Below, in pieces: positions 8,812-20,217 of a stretch of 28,683 nucleotides of DNA (positions are counted from its first letter, which is position 1; every line of letters starts with the position of its first letter). Under the pieces are notes generated by a model. It did no database searches. It worked only from the letters and a program-made list of their open reading frames with translations, and was not told where the DNA came from. The position numbers and the translations under genes are program-made. Source of the DNA: Heterostelium multicystogenum (taxonomy: Eukaryota; Evosea; Eumycetozoa; Acytosteliales; Acytosteliaceae); assembly GCA_003667245.1 (NCBI GenBank), contig RCNN01000394.1, positions 1-28,683 on the forward strand. The letters run 5' to 3'.

Positions 8812-10565
8812 TTATTTGTCAACCCAATTGATTGATTTTGAAACGGCTTTGTGCCAGTCGTTGATCCTTTTCATGTGATCATTGTCGGGATTTGGCACGA
8901 ATCGCTTACCGACGTGGAATTGCATGGTGGATGTCCAGACTCCAACGGTTAGTCCTGCAGCGAAAGCAGCACCGAAACATGTGGTTTCCAAGTTGTGTGG
9001 ACGGACGACTGGCAGTCCGAGAATATCGGCTTGCACCTGCAGCATCAGATCATTCATGGTCATGCCACCATCAACACGCAGCTCCACTAGTTTGTCATTG
9101 GAGTCTTTCTCCATTGAGTGAAGAACCTCGTAGGTTTGGAAGCATGTTGACTCCAACATTGCTCTGGCAATGTGTGCTTTGTTGGTGTGGTGGGTCATAC
9201 CCACCATGACACCACGGGCATCGTCTCTCTCCAGTGTGGTGCGAACAATCCAGAGAATGCCGGCACAATATACATTCCACCGGTGTCTTTGACAGAGTTG
9301 GCAAGCGATTCGATCTCTTTGGAGCTAGAAGCAATGCCAAGATTCTCTATTAACCACTTCACACCTGCTCCAGCAACGGCAATCGAACCTTCGAGTGCAT
9401 AGTGGGCTGGCTTGTCTTTTCCAAGTTTTAGCACACGGTTGTCAAGAGACCATGCTTGGAATGTACAATGTCGGATCCAGTGTTGTAGAGTAAGAAGCAG
9501 CCTGTTTCCATAGGTGTTCTTGGCCTGACCTTTTTCAAAGCACATTTGTCCGACCATTGCGGCTTGTTGGTCGCCCAGCACACTTGCAATCGGTATTCCG
9601 CTCAGTGGGCCGCTTTCGACCTGCCCATAGACCTCAGCTGAGCTGCATATTTTAGGTAAAAGAGAAGTAGGAATATCAAAGAATGCACACAGCTTCGAAT
9701 CCCACTCCAAGCTAGAGAGATTCATCAGCATCGTACGAGAGGCATTGGTGACATCAGTTATATGGGTCTTGCCGTTTGTCAAATTCCAAACGAGCCAGCT
9801 ATCAATAGTACCAGCAATGGCTCGACCCTCTTCAATCTCCTTTTGCAGAGAAGGTACGTTTTCCATGAGCCAACGAAGTTTGACAGCTGAGAAAATAGTT
9901 GGCAATAGGCAATCCACAAACATCTCTGAGGTAGTTCTTTGGTAAATTTTGCTCCTCAGTCTCGCTATCTACTGCTAGTTGTTTTTGTTCCGATGCTGCG
10001 GTTGTTGATGGTAATGATTTCATGATTGATTCTGCTTTTGAACGAATCTGCTTACGATGGACGATGTTCTAGTGTCACTCCAAACAATAGCATGATGGTA
10101 TGGCTTTCCAGTATGCTTGTCCCAAACGATGGTGGTCTCTCTTTGGTTGGTGATACCTATCGCCTTGATATCACTGATCTCACCAATGTTGTTTTGTTTG
10201 AATTTATTTAGAACCTGATCGATACACTCATTGACAGAACTAACGATTTCAAGACCATCATGTTTCGACCCAACTGTTGCAATGTAGATGTAGATATAGA
10301 TATAGATTAGATGCAGATGAAATCAGTACTTTGTTTCACTAACTAACTTAGGATATATATGTACAGTAGTATTATATACTATACTATACTATGGTAGAGT
10401 ATGCTTACCCTGGATGAGGATGATATTGCTTTAGGGGTATTTGATGTGAAAGTACAGTATCTCCGTTGGAGTCAAAGAGAAATGAATCTAGTGGATGAGG
10501 TTCCTTGGTCGATTTGAACCAATGAAAGGTTTAGCAAATTTAGTTGTTGTTGTTGTTCCTGTCAT
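8812..10565 (-). CDS. gk: Glycerol kinase, two exons, several frame slips
   Basis: Phosphorylates glycerol to glycerol-3-phosphate with ATP (FGGY carbohydrate kinase family), feeding glycolysis and lipid synthesis. Exon 1 is 10409-10565 and exon 2 is 8812-10273. Seen in order: [17 protein letters not shown] (phosphate-binding DxGTxSxR), [93 protein letters not shown] and [13 protein letters not shown]. The conceptual length is ~539, near the family's 500-550. Frame slips, mostly homopolymer: near 10513, 10475, 10263, 10025, 9893, 9505, 9428 and a GA dinucleotide near 9225. A Ser/Thr/Gln-rich insert (residues ~140-165) follows the DTRT block. The intron holds ATACT and GATATA tandem repeats. 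It diverges from the TyrRS gene with 369 bp between starts. Confidence 0.9.
10281..10395. repeat. Short tandem repeats inside the glycerol kinase intron
   Basis: GTAGATGTAGATATAGATAT-type hexamer repeats at about 10284-10310 and an ATACT pentamer array (three to four units) at about 10375-10391, both inside the 10274-10408 intron. They are low-complexity sequence with no evident function. Confidence 0.6.
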
Positions 10566-10934
10566 ATGACTGCTATAACTTCTTCTAAAATTAAAATGAT
10601 ATATGATATTTCTATTTCTTAATATGCCAATGAACATCCTTTAAAATCAAATGGCAACCAAAAGTGTAAATTTGGTACCAGCTCAAATCAAATCAATCAG
10701 CTTATCGCACAGTTTGATTCAATTTTTCAACAAACACAACACCCAATTCCTTTTTTGGTTGGAAAATCAGATGGGAACCAACCACCAACTAATTAAAAAA
10801 AACCTTTCACAGCAGTTTTCTAAATATTTTAAAGTGACTCTGACTGAGGACCTTGAAAAAAAACAAAAAACTAAAAGGGCTTGATTGTCTGCAGTGCATA
10901 ATCAAAAGCGAATAAATCTTGAAAGAGAGGAAAG
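10566..10934. promoter_or_regulatory. Divergent promoter interval, glycerol kinase / TyrRS
   Basis: 369 bp between two divergent start codons. A 77-codon plus-strand frame (10651-10884) crosses it but is Lys/Gln/Asn-rich and resembles chance coding. I see no specific regulatory site. Confidence 0.4.
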
Positions 10935-12531
10935 ATGTATAGAATATCGAGTGCAGTCGTAAGATCATTTGCTGCAGGTGCTGCCTTCGCCCGAGGCAGT
11001 CCTGCTCTGAGAAGCTTCTCAACTGCAAGCGCTAATAGCACTAATGTATTTCCACTTTGAGATCGAGAGGATTCATCTACCAGATGACTAACAACGATGA
11101 AGAGATGATTAAGATTACAAATACACCAATATCGTTATACGCGGGATTCGACCCAACCGCAGACAGCCTTCATATCGGTAATCTTCTGACACTTATGGTT
11201 CTTTTGCATTTCAAACGTCATGGACACAAGCCAGTTGCTCTTCTTGGTGGTGCAACTGCACTCATTGGTGACCCAAGTGGTAAATCAACCGATCGTCCAC
11301 AATTGGACCAATCGTTTATAGTCAACAATACATCGTTCATCAAGTAAAGATCAAATCAAATCAAATCAAATCACCAGAATCATCATAATCATCATCATCA
11401 TCATGTTCATTGAAGATCCACCAATGAGGATATTGTACTCACTCATCAACTTGTTTTAGTGAAAAATATAGTTGATATTCTAGGTAGTGACACAACCATC
11501 GTTAACAACATTGATTGGAACAAGAGTATTTCAATCATCGATTTCTTTAGAGACATTGGAAGATACTTTAGAGTTGGAAACATGCTTAGAAAGGATTTCG
11601 TCCACAATCGATTAGGTACACTCTCAGAGAACGGCAAACAACTGGCTTTTGAATGACGACGATTCAGCGAGTGGTATCAGTTTGCCAGAGTTTTGCTATT
11701 CACTTTTCCAAGCAAACGATTTTGTACATCTCAATCAAAACACATCAATGTATTATTCAGGTCGGTGGATCGGATCAATGGGGAAAATATCACAGATGGA
11801 TGCGAATTGATCAAGAAGAAATTGAGCAAACCAGCCTATGGTATTACTATTCCACTTTTGACAAATGCACAGGGTAAAAAGCTAGGAAAAAGTGAAGGAA
11901 ACTCCATTTGGTTATCATCTAAAAAGTAAATTGATGGTATATATTATCCAGGTGTAATCATATTAATTCTTTTTTTCCACAGGACAAGCCCATACAATTT
12001 CTATCAATATTGGATTCAAGTTTCAGATTTAGACGTTGAGAAGCTTCTGAAACTATTTACATTGTTACCACTTGAAGAAATTCAAACTATTGTCGAAATG
12101 CACCAAAAGGAGCCCACACTTGAGACTGGGACAAAAGAAGATTGCCGAGTGTGTCACTGAGTTGGTTCATGGTAAAAAAGGGCTCGAAGATGCCATCAAG
12201 ACAACAGCCTTAATTGTTTGGTGATAATAAGCTAGATTTGCAAGATAGCACAGCATCAAAGGAAGTCGGAAGATTGCTCTCTGGAGTAACCTCAATTCCA
12301 TTGCCAAAAGTGAGTATATTTCCAGTCCAATCACCAACATCCTAGCCAAGGTCTCTGGCATGTCAAAGAACCAGTCCAAGATTTTGGATCAACACAACCA
12401 ATCGCTCTACATTCAACGGAGAGCAAGTTAAATCAACAGGCCAAACTCTGGAGGCAGAGAACTTAATCGATGGTCAATTTGTCATCCTCAGACAAGTGAA
12501 AAAGGCCTTCCACTTAATTAAGTTTGAATAA
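10935..12531 (+). CDS. YARS2: Mitochondrial-type tyrosyl-tRNA synthetase, three exons, several frame slips
   Basis: Class I aminoacyl-tRNA synthetase charging tRNA-Tyr. The bacterial/mitochondrial form is indicated by the sequence type and an N-terminal Arg/Ser/Ala-rich presequence ([17 protein letters not shown]). Exons 10935-11343, 11460-11925 and 11983-12531. Motifs: [15 protein letters not shown] (HIGH signature as HIGN), [34 protein letters not shown] (KMSKS loop as KLGKS), [10 protein letters not shown], and a C-terminal S4-like RNA-binding end with NGEQV and [12 protein letters not shown]. The conceptual length is ~474, as in the mitochondrial family. Frame slips near 11050, 11461-11465, 11640, 11784-11787, 12122, 12216, 12310 and about 12395. 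The middle of exon 2 is read from three frames in turn ([17 protein letters not shown] is one). Intron 1 contains ATCAA pentamer and ATC triplet repeats. It converges on the kinase gene at 12592. Confidence 0.88.
11344..11459 (+). repeat. TyrRS intron 1 with ATCAA and ATC tandem repeats
   Basis: Within this intron about four AATCA units (11350-11372) are followed by an ATC/CAT triplet run (11382-11404). This is simple-sequence DNA typical of dictyostelid introns. Confidence 0.6.
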
Positions 12532-12591
12532 ATTGGTTCATACAAGGTATATAGAATAAACATATTGTTTTATTAATTTATTTAAAAGCTT

Positions 12592-14933
12592 TTAAGTCTT
12601 GGCTTTCTTTCCATAACCCAAATTGAGATCGATGCCTTTCGGTAGCTCTTCACCATCCCTTAACTTCTACCGAAACTTCAAATCCCAATTTTCTGGAAGA
12701 AAGGAATCGATCTTTGTTTGAATATCAGTGGCTTTACATAGACGATTAGAAAAGTCACAACCACTCTAATACAGGTGCCAATAAATAGTGTCCAATGCCC
12801 TTGGATCTGCAGATTCCTTCGATACAGCACAATATGCAAGATGGTAATAATTGTCGTTTCTGACCATGGGATTTTTCCATTACTTTATCGACCTTGTTCA
12901 TCAGATCTTTTATTCTCTTGGAATTTAATATTCCTAATTTAGGTAATAATTTAATCATTTTCAGGAATATCTTAAATATTAATTGATAAGAAAATTAGCA
13001 TTTAGCCTACAATGAATAGTTATACTATACATACATTAGCGAATGGAACTCTTTTTCTACAATCTGGAGTCATCCAATCATGCCCACCATTTAGTACATT
13101 GTCTGAATTATGTAACCCTTTACAATAGTAAATATTAGTTTCCAAATCAAACTTCTTGTCTATTTTATTTTATACACATAACCCAAGCAAGAATTCTTTC
13201 AGCAAACATTATCTTTAGACCATTGAAGAAAAATAACTTTCGGATGCTGGCAGATTTAGCCTTATCTTTTTAGAGATATCCATGAAAATCTAGGATCATT
13301 TTCATATGCCTCTGCCAATAAACAGGATGATGCAAACAAATCTGCTTTTTCTAGTTGGCTTTCTAAAACCACCTTAGGGAGATATTGAATATGTCGAAAC
13401 TGGAGAAATACTGATAGCAAGTATCAACATGCTCAAATATCTTTGGTATCTTGAAAGGATCAAATATTTTGTGTTGTAAAATTAAATCAATTGAAGGTCT
13501 GTACTCTGAATTTTCATCCAACATCTTTAGAAAACTAATTTCAGCAAGTCTTGGTGTTTCCTAATATAAAGTTATTAGTAATAATATAATATGGATATTA
13601 TCATATTTTACATACAGTCGGGAATTCCTTTTAAAAGCATTGGCATCAAAAAGTACCAGAAATTAGCTCTTCTGCTATGCATCTCTTTGTAAGTGGTAAA
13701 AGGTGCAAAAGTTGTCATTTCATATATATAATGGCATTCCAAAGAGAAAATATCGGCTGGTCTACAATATCTTTATCAAAAATTAGATTTTAATGATCCA
13801 TAATTTCTAGATTTAATGTGATTCAATACTTACGGTTGATTATTTATATCTCAGGTGAAGTATAGTAGTATGTACCTGCAATTCCTTTTACGCTTGAATC
13901 AAAAATTTAGTTGCCAGCCCCGAAATCACCAATTTTAATTTGAATATTGCGAAGGAATATATTTTCAGCTGTAAGAAATTGTTAGTTAGATATGCTAACT
14001 AAAATCATATGTTGTAGAGATATTTACACTTAGGTCCCTGTGAATAAAATGTGAATTGTGAATCTGATGTACACCAAGACAAAGCTGATATATCAATATA
14101 TGAACTTTTAGTGGTATTAATATTCTTGTCTTTCTTGTTTCCATAGTTTAGTAAGGGCTCAGTTGTGTGTCTTCATAGAGTGTGCTTTATGATGTAGGCT
14201 CAGAGGTGGTACAAAGGTGTCTTCTGATGGGTTGGAAACCGTGATATCCTTGCTGTTCTTTTGATTTCTCTTGTACAACTGGATGACTTCTTTTATAGTT
14301 GGTGGTTCTAATTTCTCTTCTTCTTGTTTTCGATCATGAAGTAGCAACTGATATGCTTTTTGCTGTTCCCAAAGACCGGAATGAGTCAGTGAATTTTGAG
14401 GCGAATGGTTGAATTTTTGGGAAATCCTTAAAGGAAATCTTGGGTGTAAAGAGAGGATGAGGTAGAGGAGTAACTTGAAGATTCGAGGTAGTACTTGTTG
14501 TTTGTCAGCTACTACTGCTGCTATTCGATGGGGATGATGATGAAATAGGTATATTCCTCTCCTCTGATTCATCTATCTCATCGAGAAATAGTGGCTCCTC
14601 AACTTCCCTCTGGCGTTGAACCACCAGCCAATATTAGATTGATCATAAACTCGAATAGATCTCCACCGTCACAATATTCCATCACTATACATAAAACTGA
14701 ATCCATTGTTTCCATTGTTGACAATGAAGACTTCTCAAACTTGACGATATTGGAATTTGAAGTTTGGCCAGTAACATTGCTTCGTTAAGTCCATCGTTGG
14801 CTTCTTCTATATTATGGAAAATTTCTTTGCTTGATGACATACATCTGATCATTTTCTATCTTTTTAACGAAGAATTGCTTTTCCTTCAGAAGATCCAACA
14901 ACCAATTACTTTTAAAACTGTATATTTATTCAT
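12592..14933 (-). CDS. NEK-like Ser/Thr protein kinase with inserted linker and unknown C-terminal extension
   Basis: Protein kinase; the N-lobe (MNKYTVLKVIG, GKAIL, YVIKQ with the VIK lysine, NEAMLLAKL, LCIVMEYCDGGDLFEFM) most resembles NIMA-related kinases. Likely exons (minus) 14031-14933, 13834-13968, 13616-13761, 13035-13560 and 12592-12970. After the hinge comes an insert of roughly 150 residues rich in Ser/Pro/charged residues (about 14160-14620). The C-lobe follows: LGVHQIHNSHFIHRDL, ENIFL, KIGDFGAG, GIAGTYYYTSPEI, PADIFSLECHYIYEMTTF and YRPSIDLILQHKIF. Beyond it, ~330 residues continue with no domain I recognise (EKADLFASSCLLAEAYENDP; YYCKGLHNSDNV; MTPDCRKRVPFAN; ending GIDLNLGYGKKAKT). 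There are about ten frame slips plus in-frame stops (TAG near 12770 and 12670), so this may be a pseudogene or an error-rich stretch. The C-terminal part could also be a separate gene, but I see no promoter gap between. Confidence 0.68.
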
Positions 14934-16049
14934 TTTCAATAATTCTAAAACTATGGAATCATAAATAGCTGTGAAGGAGATTTTGAATGCTGTGAAATAA
15001 TGGCTTTGTTGTTGAAGTTGTTGTGATGTGTTTATCCAAATTGAGGTCATTAATCTGAGGATTAATGATATTCACTACTATTTATATCTCAGATAATAAA
15101 ACAAAATATAAATTAATCATTTGTTTATAAATCAATCAATCAAACATTCATTCAATCAAATAATTGTTTGGGAATCTAATCAATATCCATATATATATAA
15201 TGGACAACTTACTTGTTTGATATTTATTATTTTGTTATTTCAAAAATGTAAAAGAATGTGGTGGAGAATGGAATTTATTAATTGTATGATTTTGGTATTA
15301 ATTAATTTCTGGATGGGAAGATATTATTTCTATCAATTGGAACCTATCTATCTATCTCTCTATCTCCTCCTCTTCCTAGAAATTTTTAAATTTAAAATAA
15401 TACTAATATTACTATATTAATATGTGGAGTAAATGATGTTTGATGATGATGTTGAATGATGATGTTTAATGATCATGTGACATGTAAGTATGGAACATTA
15501 ATTTTATTTACTGTATAACTTCTTAACTAACAAAATAATTATTATATATATATATATATTTATTGATTAAGTTGTCATCTTATGCTAGTCAAACACTAGT
15601 TTACACACACCATCAATCAACACTCCACTTTTATGTGTAAATCAATCATTATTTGATCAGGTGAAACTTTAGTTGTACTTTGAAATTTAAAGTATGTTTT
15701 GTTTCAACCACCAAATGAATATCCCCCTTAATCACCTTCAATTCACCATTTACTATCAATCAAATCTATAACTAATTTTAACCCACCAATACCCCTCTAC
15801 TAGTATATTAACTATCACACACATACACACTCACACTCGATACCACAATATTAAAACACACACAGATTGATCTCAAACAAAATCACACTCACACAACCAA
15901 ACACACATCTTTATCACATATAACATCAACCAATCAAACTTGTGTTTATTCATATTTTTCTGATTGATTAGTTGATTGTTTGATTGATTTGGTGAGTAAC
16001 AATTTAACACACACCTAACTTAACTAACACTCACCCTGAATTTGATGTT
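14934..16049. other. Spacer between the kinase and TRM5 genes
   Basis: 1.1 kb with no supported gene. It has a TA repeat at about 15543-15560, TCAATCAA-type repeats, and a strongly CA-rich block at about 15780-16030 carrying ACACTCAC boxes (15828-15835, 15885-15892, 16027). Plus-strand frames here are AT-rich chance frames. The interval is downstream of TRM5 and upstream of the kinase on the minus strand, so the CA-rich block might act with the kinase gene or with an unseen transcript. Confidence 0.5.
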
Positions 16050-17643
16050 TATTGTTTTAATTTCTTTCCAGTTGCAGTACTGTCTGCCTCTTCATTGTTG
16101 TTGTTACTGTTGCTGCTATTGTTATTGCTATCTTCGCTTTCTCCTTCTGTATCTTTTCTCTTCTTTAAAGTTGGCATTTTTAAATGATATTCTCATCATT
16201 CTCTTATTTGGTGACACATCACGTACTTCGTAGACAAATGTATCGGATGGCAGTGGATGCTGAATGATTGCTTCTACATTTTTGATGGTAGCTTCTTGAG
16301 ATCGCCACTCGTTGCCGGTGTGAATGTATAGCAATGGATGGTGGGTGGAGGAATTGGTGCAGGCTTGTCTGCGGACAAAAATATCTCTCTAAACACATCC
16401 AAGAATTCAATGGATGTCGATGGTAGATTCATGATTACCTGTGTGAATGGAATGGGTGGTACTCTGCTCACCAATTCTCTGATGAATTCTCTTGCATCTA
16501 AATTACTGATTTCGATTGTGTTTGCTTTGTTTCTGCTTGCATTCTCTCGCATATATTTAACGGAATTGGGATTCAAATCATTTGCGTACACCTTGCACTT
16601 CACCAGCTTGGAAGCGGGCACAGCAAATGGTCCGACACCCGCAAACATATCAACAACTATATCATCCTTCTTAAATGTCTCTATCAAGTTTGAGTGTTCG
16701 TACTGCAATCTACTATTCCAATAAACCTCTGCAAAATTAAACTTAAATATACATTCATTTCTTTCTATATATAATAGATTTATAAATAAATAGTGATGAT
16801 TAGTATGATGAGTGGTTGTACAACCTATGTCAATGTATAATGCCATGTTAATAGCTATTTACTAACGTCAACATACAACTTGTGCTAATAGATCGTTGTC
16901 ACCAGCAAGGCAATTCGAAATTGAAGGTTCTGAAACAGTGTCTATTTTACCGACTTTGTTGAGTACGGTTCTGATTTGAGGGCCTTTCTTGTCGATGATG
17001 ACCTGTCCAATCATATTCTTGTATGGAAGAAGTTCTTCCTTTAGATTGAGATGTGCAATGTGACCGATCTTTTCGAATGCATGTGGAATGGGAGTCCATT
17101 TGGTATCAATTCCTTCATGACTTCCTCATAGCTGAAGTTGTTGTAGCTCAATTGCAATGCATGATCGACGACCTCAATGTTATGCTTTTTCAAGAAAGAT
17201 TGTAAGTTTTCTGGTAGCTGATTCTCTGTTAAGTTGTTAATTAACAATCATTATTATTATTAGTATAATATTATGAATATTTGATGATTGTAGTATGATT
17301 GCTGATGCTATGTAATAGTAGTTGTTGTTGCTATTGTTGTGATTTGATCCGATTTCAATCGATTATAACCACGTTTATAGCATCAACAATCAACTCCTAT
17401 AGATGTACAAGTATTTTTAGGAGCAACATCATGAACATAAGTGTACTTTACCATTAGCAATAGATTCGGATAGGAGTACTATTTCTTATCTTTTGAATCT
17501 GAATCATCGATTATATGTTTGATTCTCTCTCTTATCAAAAGGTAGCCTTTGAACTCCTGTGCCAAAGTCTTTAGCAGAGCTTTGTTAACTTTCAATCCGA
17601 CGATGTTGATTGATTTTGAAAACAATTCTCTATTTAACATCAT
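16050..17643 (-). CDS. trmt5: tRNA (guanine37-N1)-methyltransferase TRM5, three exons
   Basis: Class I SAM-dependent methyltransferase that makes m1G37 in tRNA anticodon loops, protecting reading frame; eukaryotic forms act in cytosol/nucleus and mitochondria. Exons (minus) 17452-17643, 16877-17225 and 16050-16764; conceptual length ~418. Seen: N-terminal MLNRELFSKSINIVGLKV, ERIKHIIDD; then FEKIGHIAHLNLKEELLPYK, MIGQVIIDKKGPQIRTVLNK, LAGDNDLLAQV, FKFNFAEVYWNSRLQYEH, the SAM loop DMFAGVGPFAVPA, NDLNPNSVKYM and the NLP motif, then VRDVSPNKRMMRISF. The tail is Lys/Asn/Ser-rich (KKRKDTEGESEDS..). Frame slips, mostly one A/T in a run: 17482-17484, about 17087, about 16757, about 16325 and 16177-16181. 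The start at 17643 (ATGATG) gives the family N-terminus; an ATG 33 bases upstream is out of frame. No clear mitochondrial presequence is seen. Confidence 0.92.
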
Positions 17644-20217
17644 TGAAGTTGTTGTTGCTGCTGCTGTTTGCTGCCATCTATGATTATTTGATTTGGGTAA
17701 ACGGATTCGACTGCTAAGGTTAAGTTGGTTAAGCTCGGATAGGTATCTGAATTACTGAGCTGAGCTAGCTTCACAACAGGAAAAGTCAGAATGCACGCCG
17801 CAGACTACTAAACAGGCAAAATCAAGTAAAGTAGACTGATTCGGGGGGAGAGAGTGCTTTTAAAGCAGATAAGATAGGTCTATCTACAAACACGACAACT
17901 TCGATCCAAAGTTAAAAATAACACCAAACAAACAAACATGGGTTATGTCAAATTATTGACATTTTCGTTTTTCATTTAAAAATTTTTTAAGAGTATGATG
18001 TTGTTGTTCTGGTACGAAATTAAATGGTGGCTGGATGGACAAAAGTTTAGGTTTTCTTAAATTTTGGAAAAACAAACATAAATCCACTCTCCCTGAATAT
18101 ATATAAACTTATCTTAAAATAACATTAACCAACTAGAAACAACCAAACAAACAGCCACTGATACCAACTTAGAAAAGTGAGGTAGGTGGTGTTGAAAGTC
18201 AAGAGGGGGTAGCTTGTATTTTTGGACATTGATGAGAAATCAGGTTCTTCAAAGAAAGTAAACTTGGAGGTGATAGAGTTTAAAATAATAAATATACAGT
18301 GGATTGAATTTATTTGATGTATGACAACAACAATCTTGGTACATGAGAGCATACTATTACATCAACGATTTAAATAACTATCTTATCTGTTGGTGATATC
18401 AACTCATGAACTATGCCAAAATCCTCATATCACAGAACTTTAGCTTTTACTTAATCAAATAATTTACAACCCCAACTTATTAATAATTAAAAACTTAGAT
18501 TTATAACCTGATTTTAAGTTATGTTGATTTGATTGGTTTGGTTTAGTTTGGCTTATTTGAGTCTGTTTACTTAAGTTTGGTTTTTTAATGAACCAGAATA
18601 GAAGATCTAAAATTCATTTTGGAAAGAAAGTTGGAAATATTTGAATTAATGTTTTTTAATAATTAATTGATTTGAAAATAAGAGTGTGGGTTGTGTATAT
18701 GAATGTGATCACACTCACTCAATCAATTATCAATCAATCACTCACATCTACCCCATACATTTTTTATTCATTTGTGAGTGAGTAAGTGTGTTGTGTGTGT
18801 GTTTTATTGAAAATCTGAAACACTCACCCAATTGGTAAAACACATCTATCTAATCAGTTTGTAGTGTCTGGGGGTGTGATGTACTTGACTAATTAGTCAG
18901 TCTTATTTTTAATGATATCAACTAATTAATTGATAGGGATGCAAATAAGATATATGATTACTTGTGAATAAAAGAAATAATGATTACCTCAAGATTTATT
19001 CCAGTTTTCAGATTTGTGATAAAGTAAAGCACTTGTGCTTGATGATAAATATTACTTAGAATTGTAAAAGACACCTACAATATCATCATCCAACATCTCT
19101 ATAACAACAACAATAATAACAACAACACACTGGTACATCCATCAGATAATATTAAGAGTAAAACTATTGTAGTTTAAATAGGATATGTCACTTTTTAAAT
19201 CTAATTGTTGTTTTCAAACAAATAATTTTACATTTATATATCTATCTACTTTCAACCAACAACAACAACAACAACCATAATAAGAATAAAATAAAAACTT
19301 GTATCATCACTAATATTAACATCATATATATCATCGTCAAAAGACGTCTGTTATTATCATTTAGCTTAGAATATTATAATATAATAATATTCAATTATAT
19401 TAACAAGTAAGAGAGAAAAAACCATCGTTGGACTTTGTTCTATCTTTTATTCATCTTTAATTCCACTTCCACATCCAACTTCCAAAAACAACCATCAATC
19501 AAATAGTTCTACAATAATTAATGGAACACACCAAATATTGGTAACACAACAACAACAACTAACTTTCCCATCGATTCATAATATATTATATTATATTCAA
19601 AAAATAACTGATTATCCTAATATTCCATATACCTACCATTCATTTGAATATGATTCTTAATAATACAATATTAATAATATCATTACAAAGATAAATATTA
19701 TTTAATTATACATATCATCAGTCCATACATTTTTCAACTTGATAATTAGCAACTTAGCAGTTGACATACATACATACATACTTTACATATATATTAAATT
19801 ACATTTATATTATATTAATTATCCGCTACACAAATACGAGAATAACTACAATAACAATAAAAAACCAGAAAAATATTACTTCCTACCTCTATTTCTATAT
19901 ATATTAATAATTAAATCAAGATACAAATAAATAGAATTCAAAATCAAACCATACTCACCACTCCATCACTACAACACTCACACACTCCACTCAACCATCC
20001 GTCAGTCAGGTAATCCACATTTTTCACTTTCACTTTCATTTTCACTAATCCACCCATAAGTGAATCAATCGAATACAATCCACTCACCAGCATATCCAAA
20101 TTATTTGTAAATAATAATAATAATAATAATAATAATAATTGATTGATTATTAATTAATTTTTAAATTTGATTTGATTGGAATTAATCTTATCATCATCAT
20201 CATCAAACTAGAAAGTC
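17644..20217. other. 2.6 kb divergent spacer between TRM5 and the LRR gene
   Basis: No gene supported. Contents: a less AT-rich patch at about 17680-17890 with GGGGGGAGAGAG near 17843; ACACTCAC boxes at 18711-18718 and 18821-18828 and GTGAGTGAGTAAGTGTG at 18774-18790, the last being an approximate inverted partner of the 18709 box; CAA/ACA-rich simple sequence at 19100-19280; a CA-rich block at 19950-20100 close to the LRR gene start; and an AAT repeat at about 20109-20138. CAG|GTAATCC at 20006-20013 could be a 5'-UTR splice donor. Confidence 0.5.
20109..20140. repeat. AAT trinucleotide microsatellite
   Basis: About ten tandem AAT units in the 5' region of the LRR gene, some 80 bp before its start codon. 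Confidence 0.85.

Noticed and set aside
10651..10884. 77-codon plus-strand frame between glycerol kinase and TyrRS
   Set aside because: Lys/Gln/Asn-rich, ends in an A-run, lies wholly in a divergent promoter interval and matches nothing I know.
14591..14964. Two plus-strand frames of 65 and 66 codons
   Set aside because: They are antisense to the N-lobe of the NEK-like kinase, whose motifs read clearly on the minus strand.
15121..15420. 99-codon plus-strand frame, hydrophobic
   Set aside because: Composition is Ile/Leu/Tyr/Phe-heavy as expected from AT-rich spacer, with CTAT repeats; no motif and no sensible start context.
18125..18352. 75-codon minus-strand frame in the long spacer
   Set aside because: Low-information sequence in AT-rich DNA; no family resemblance and no flanking exon.
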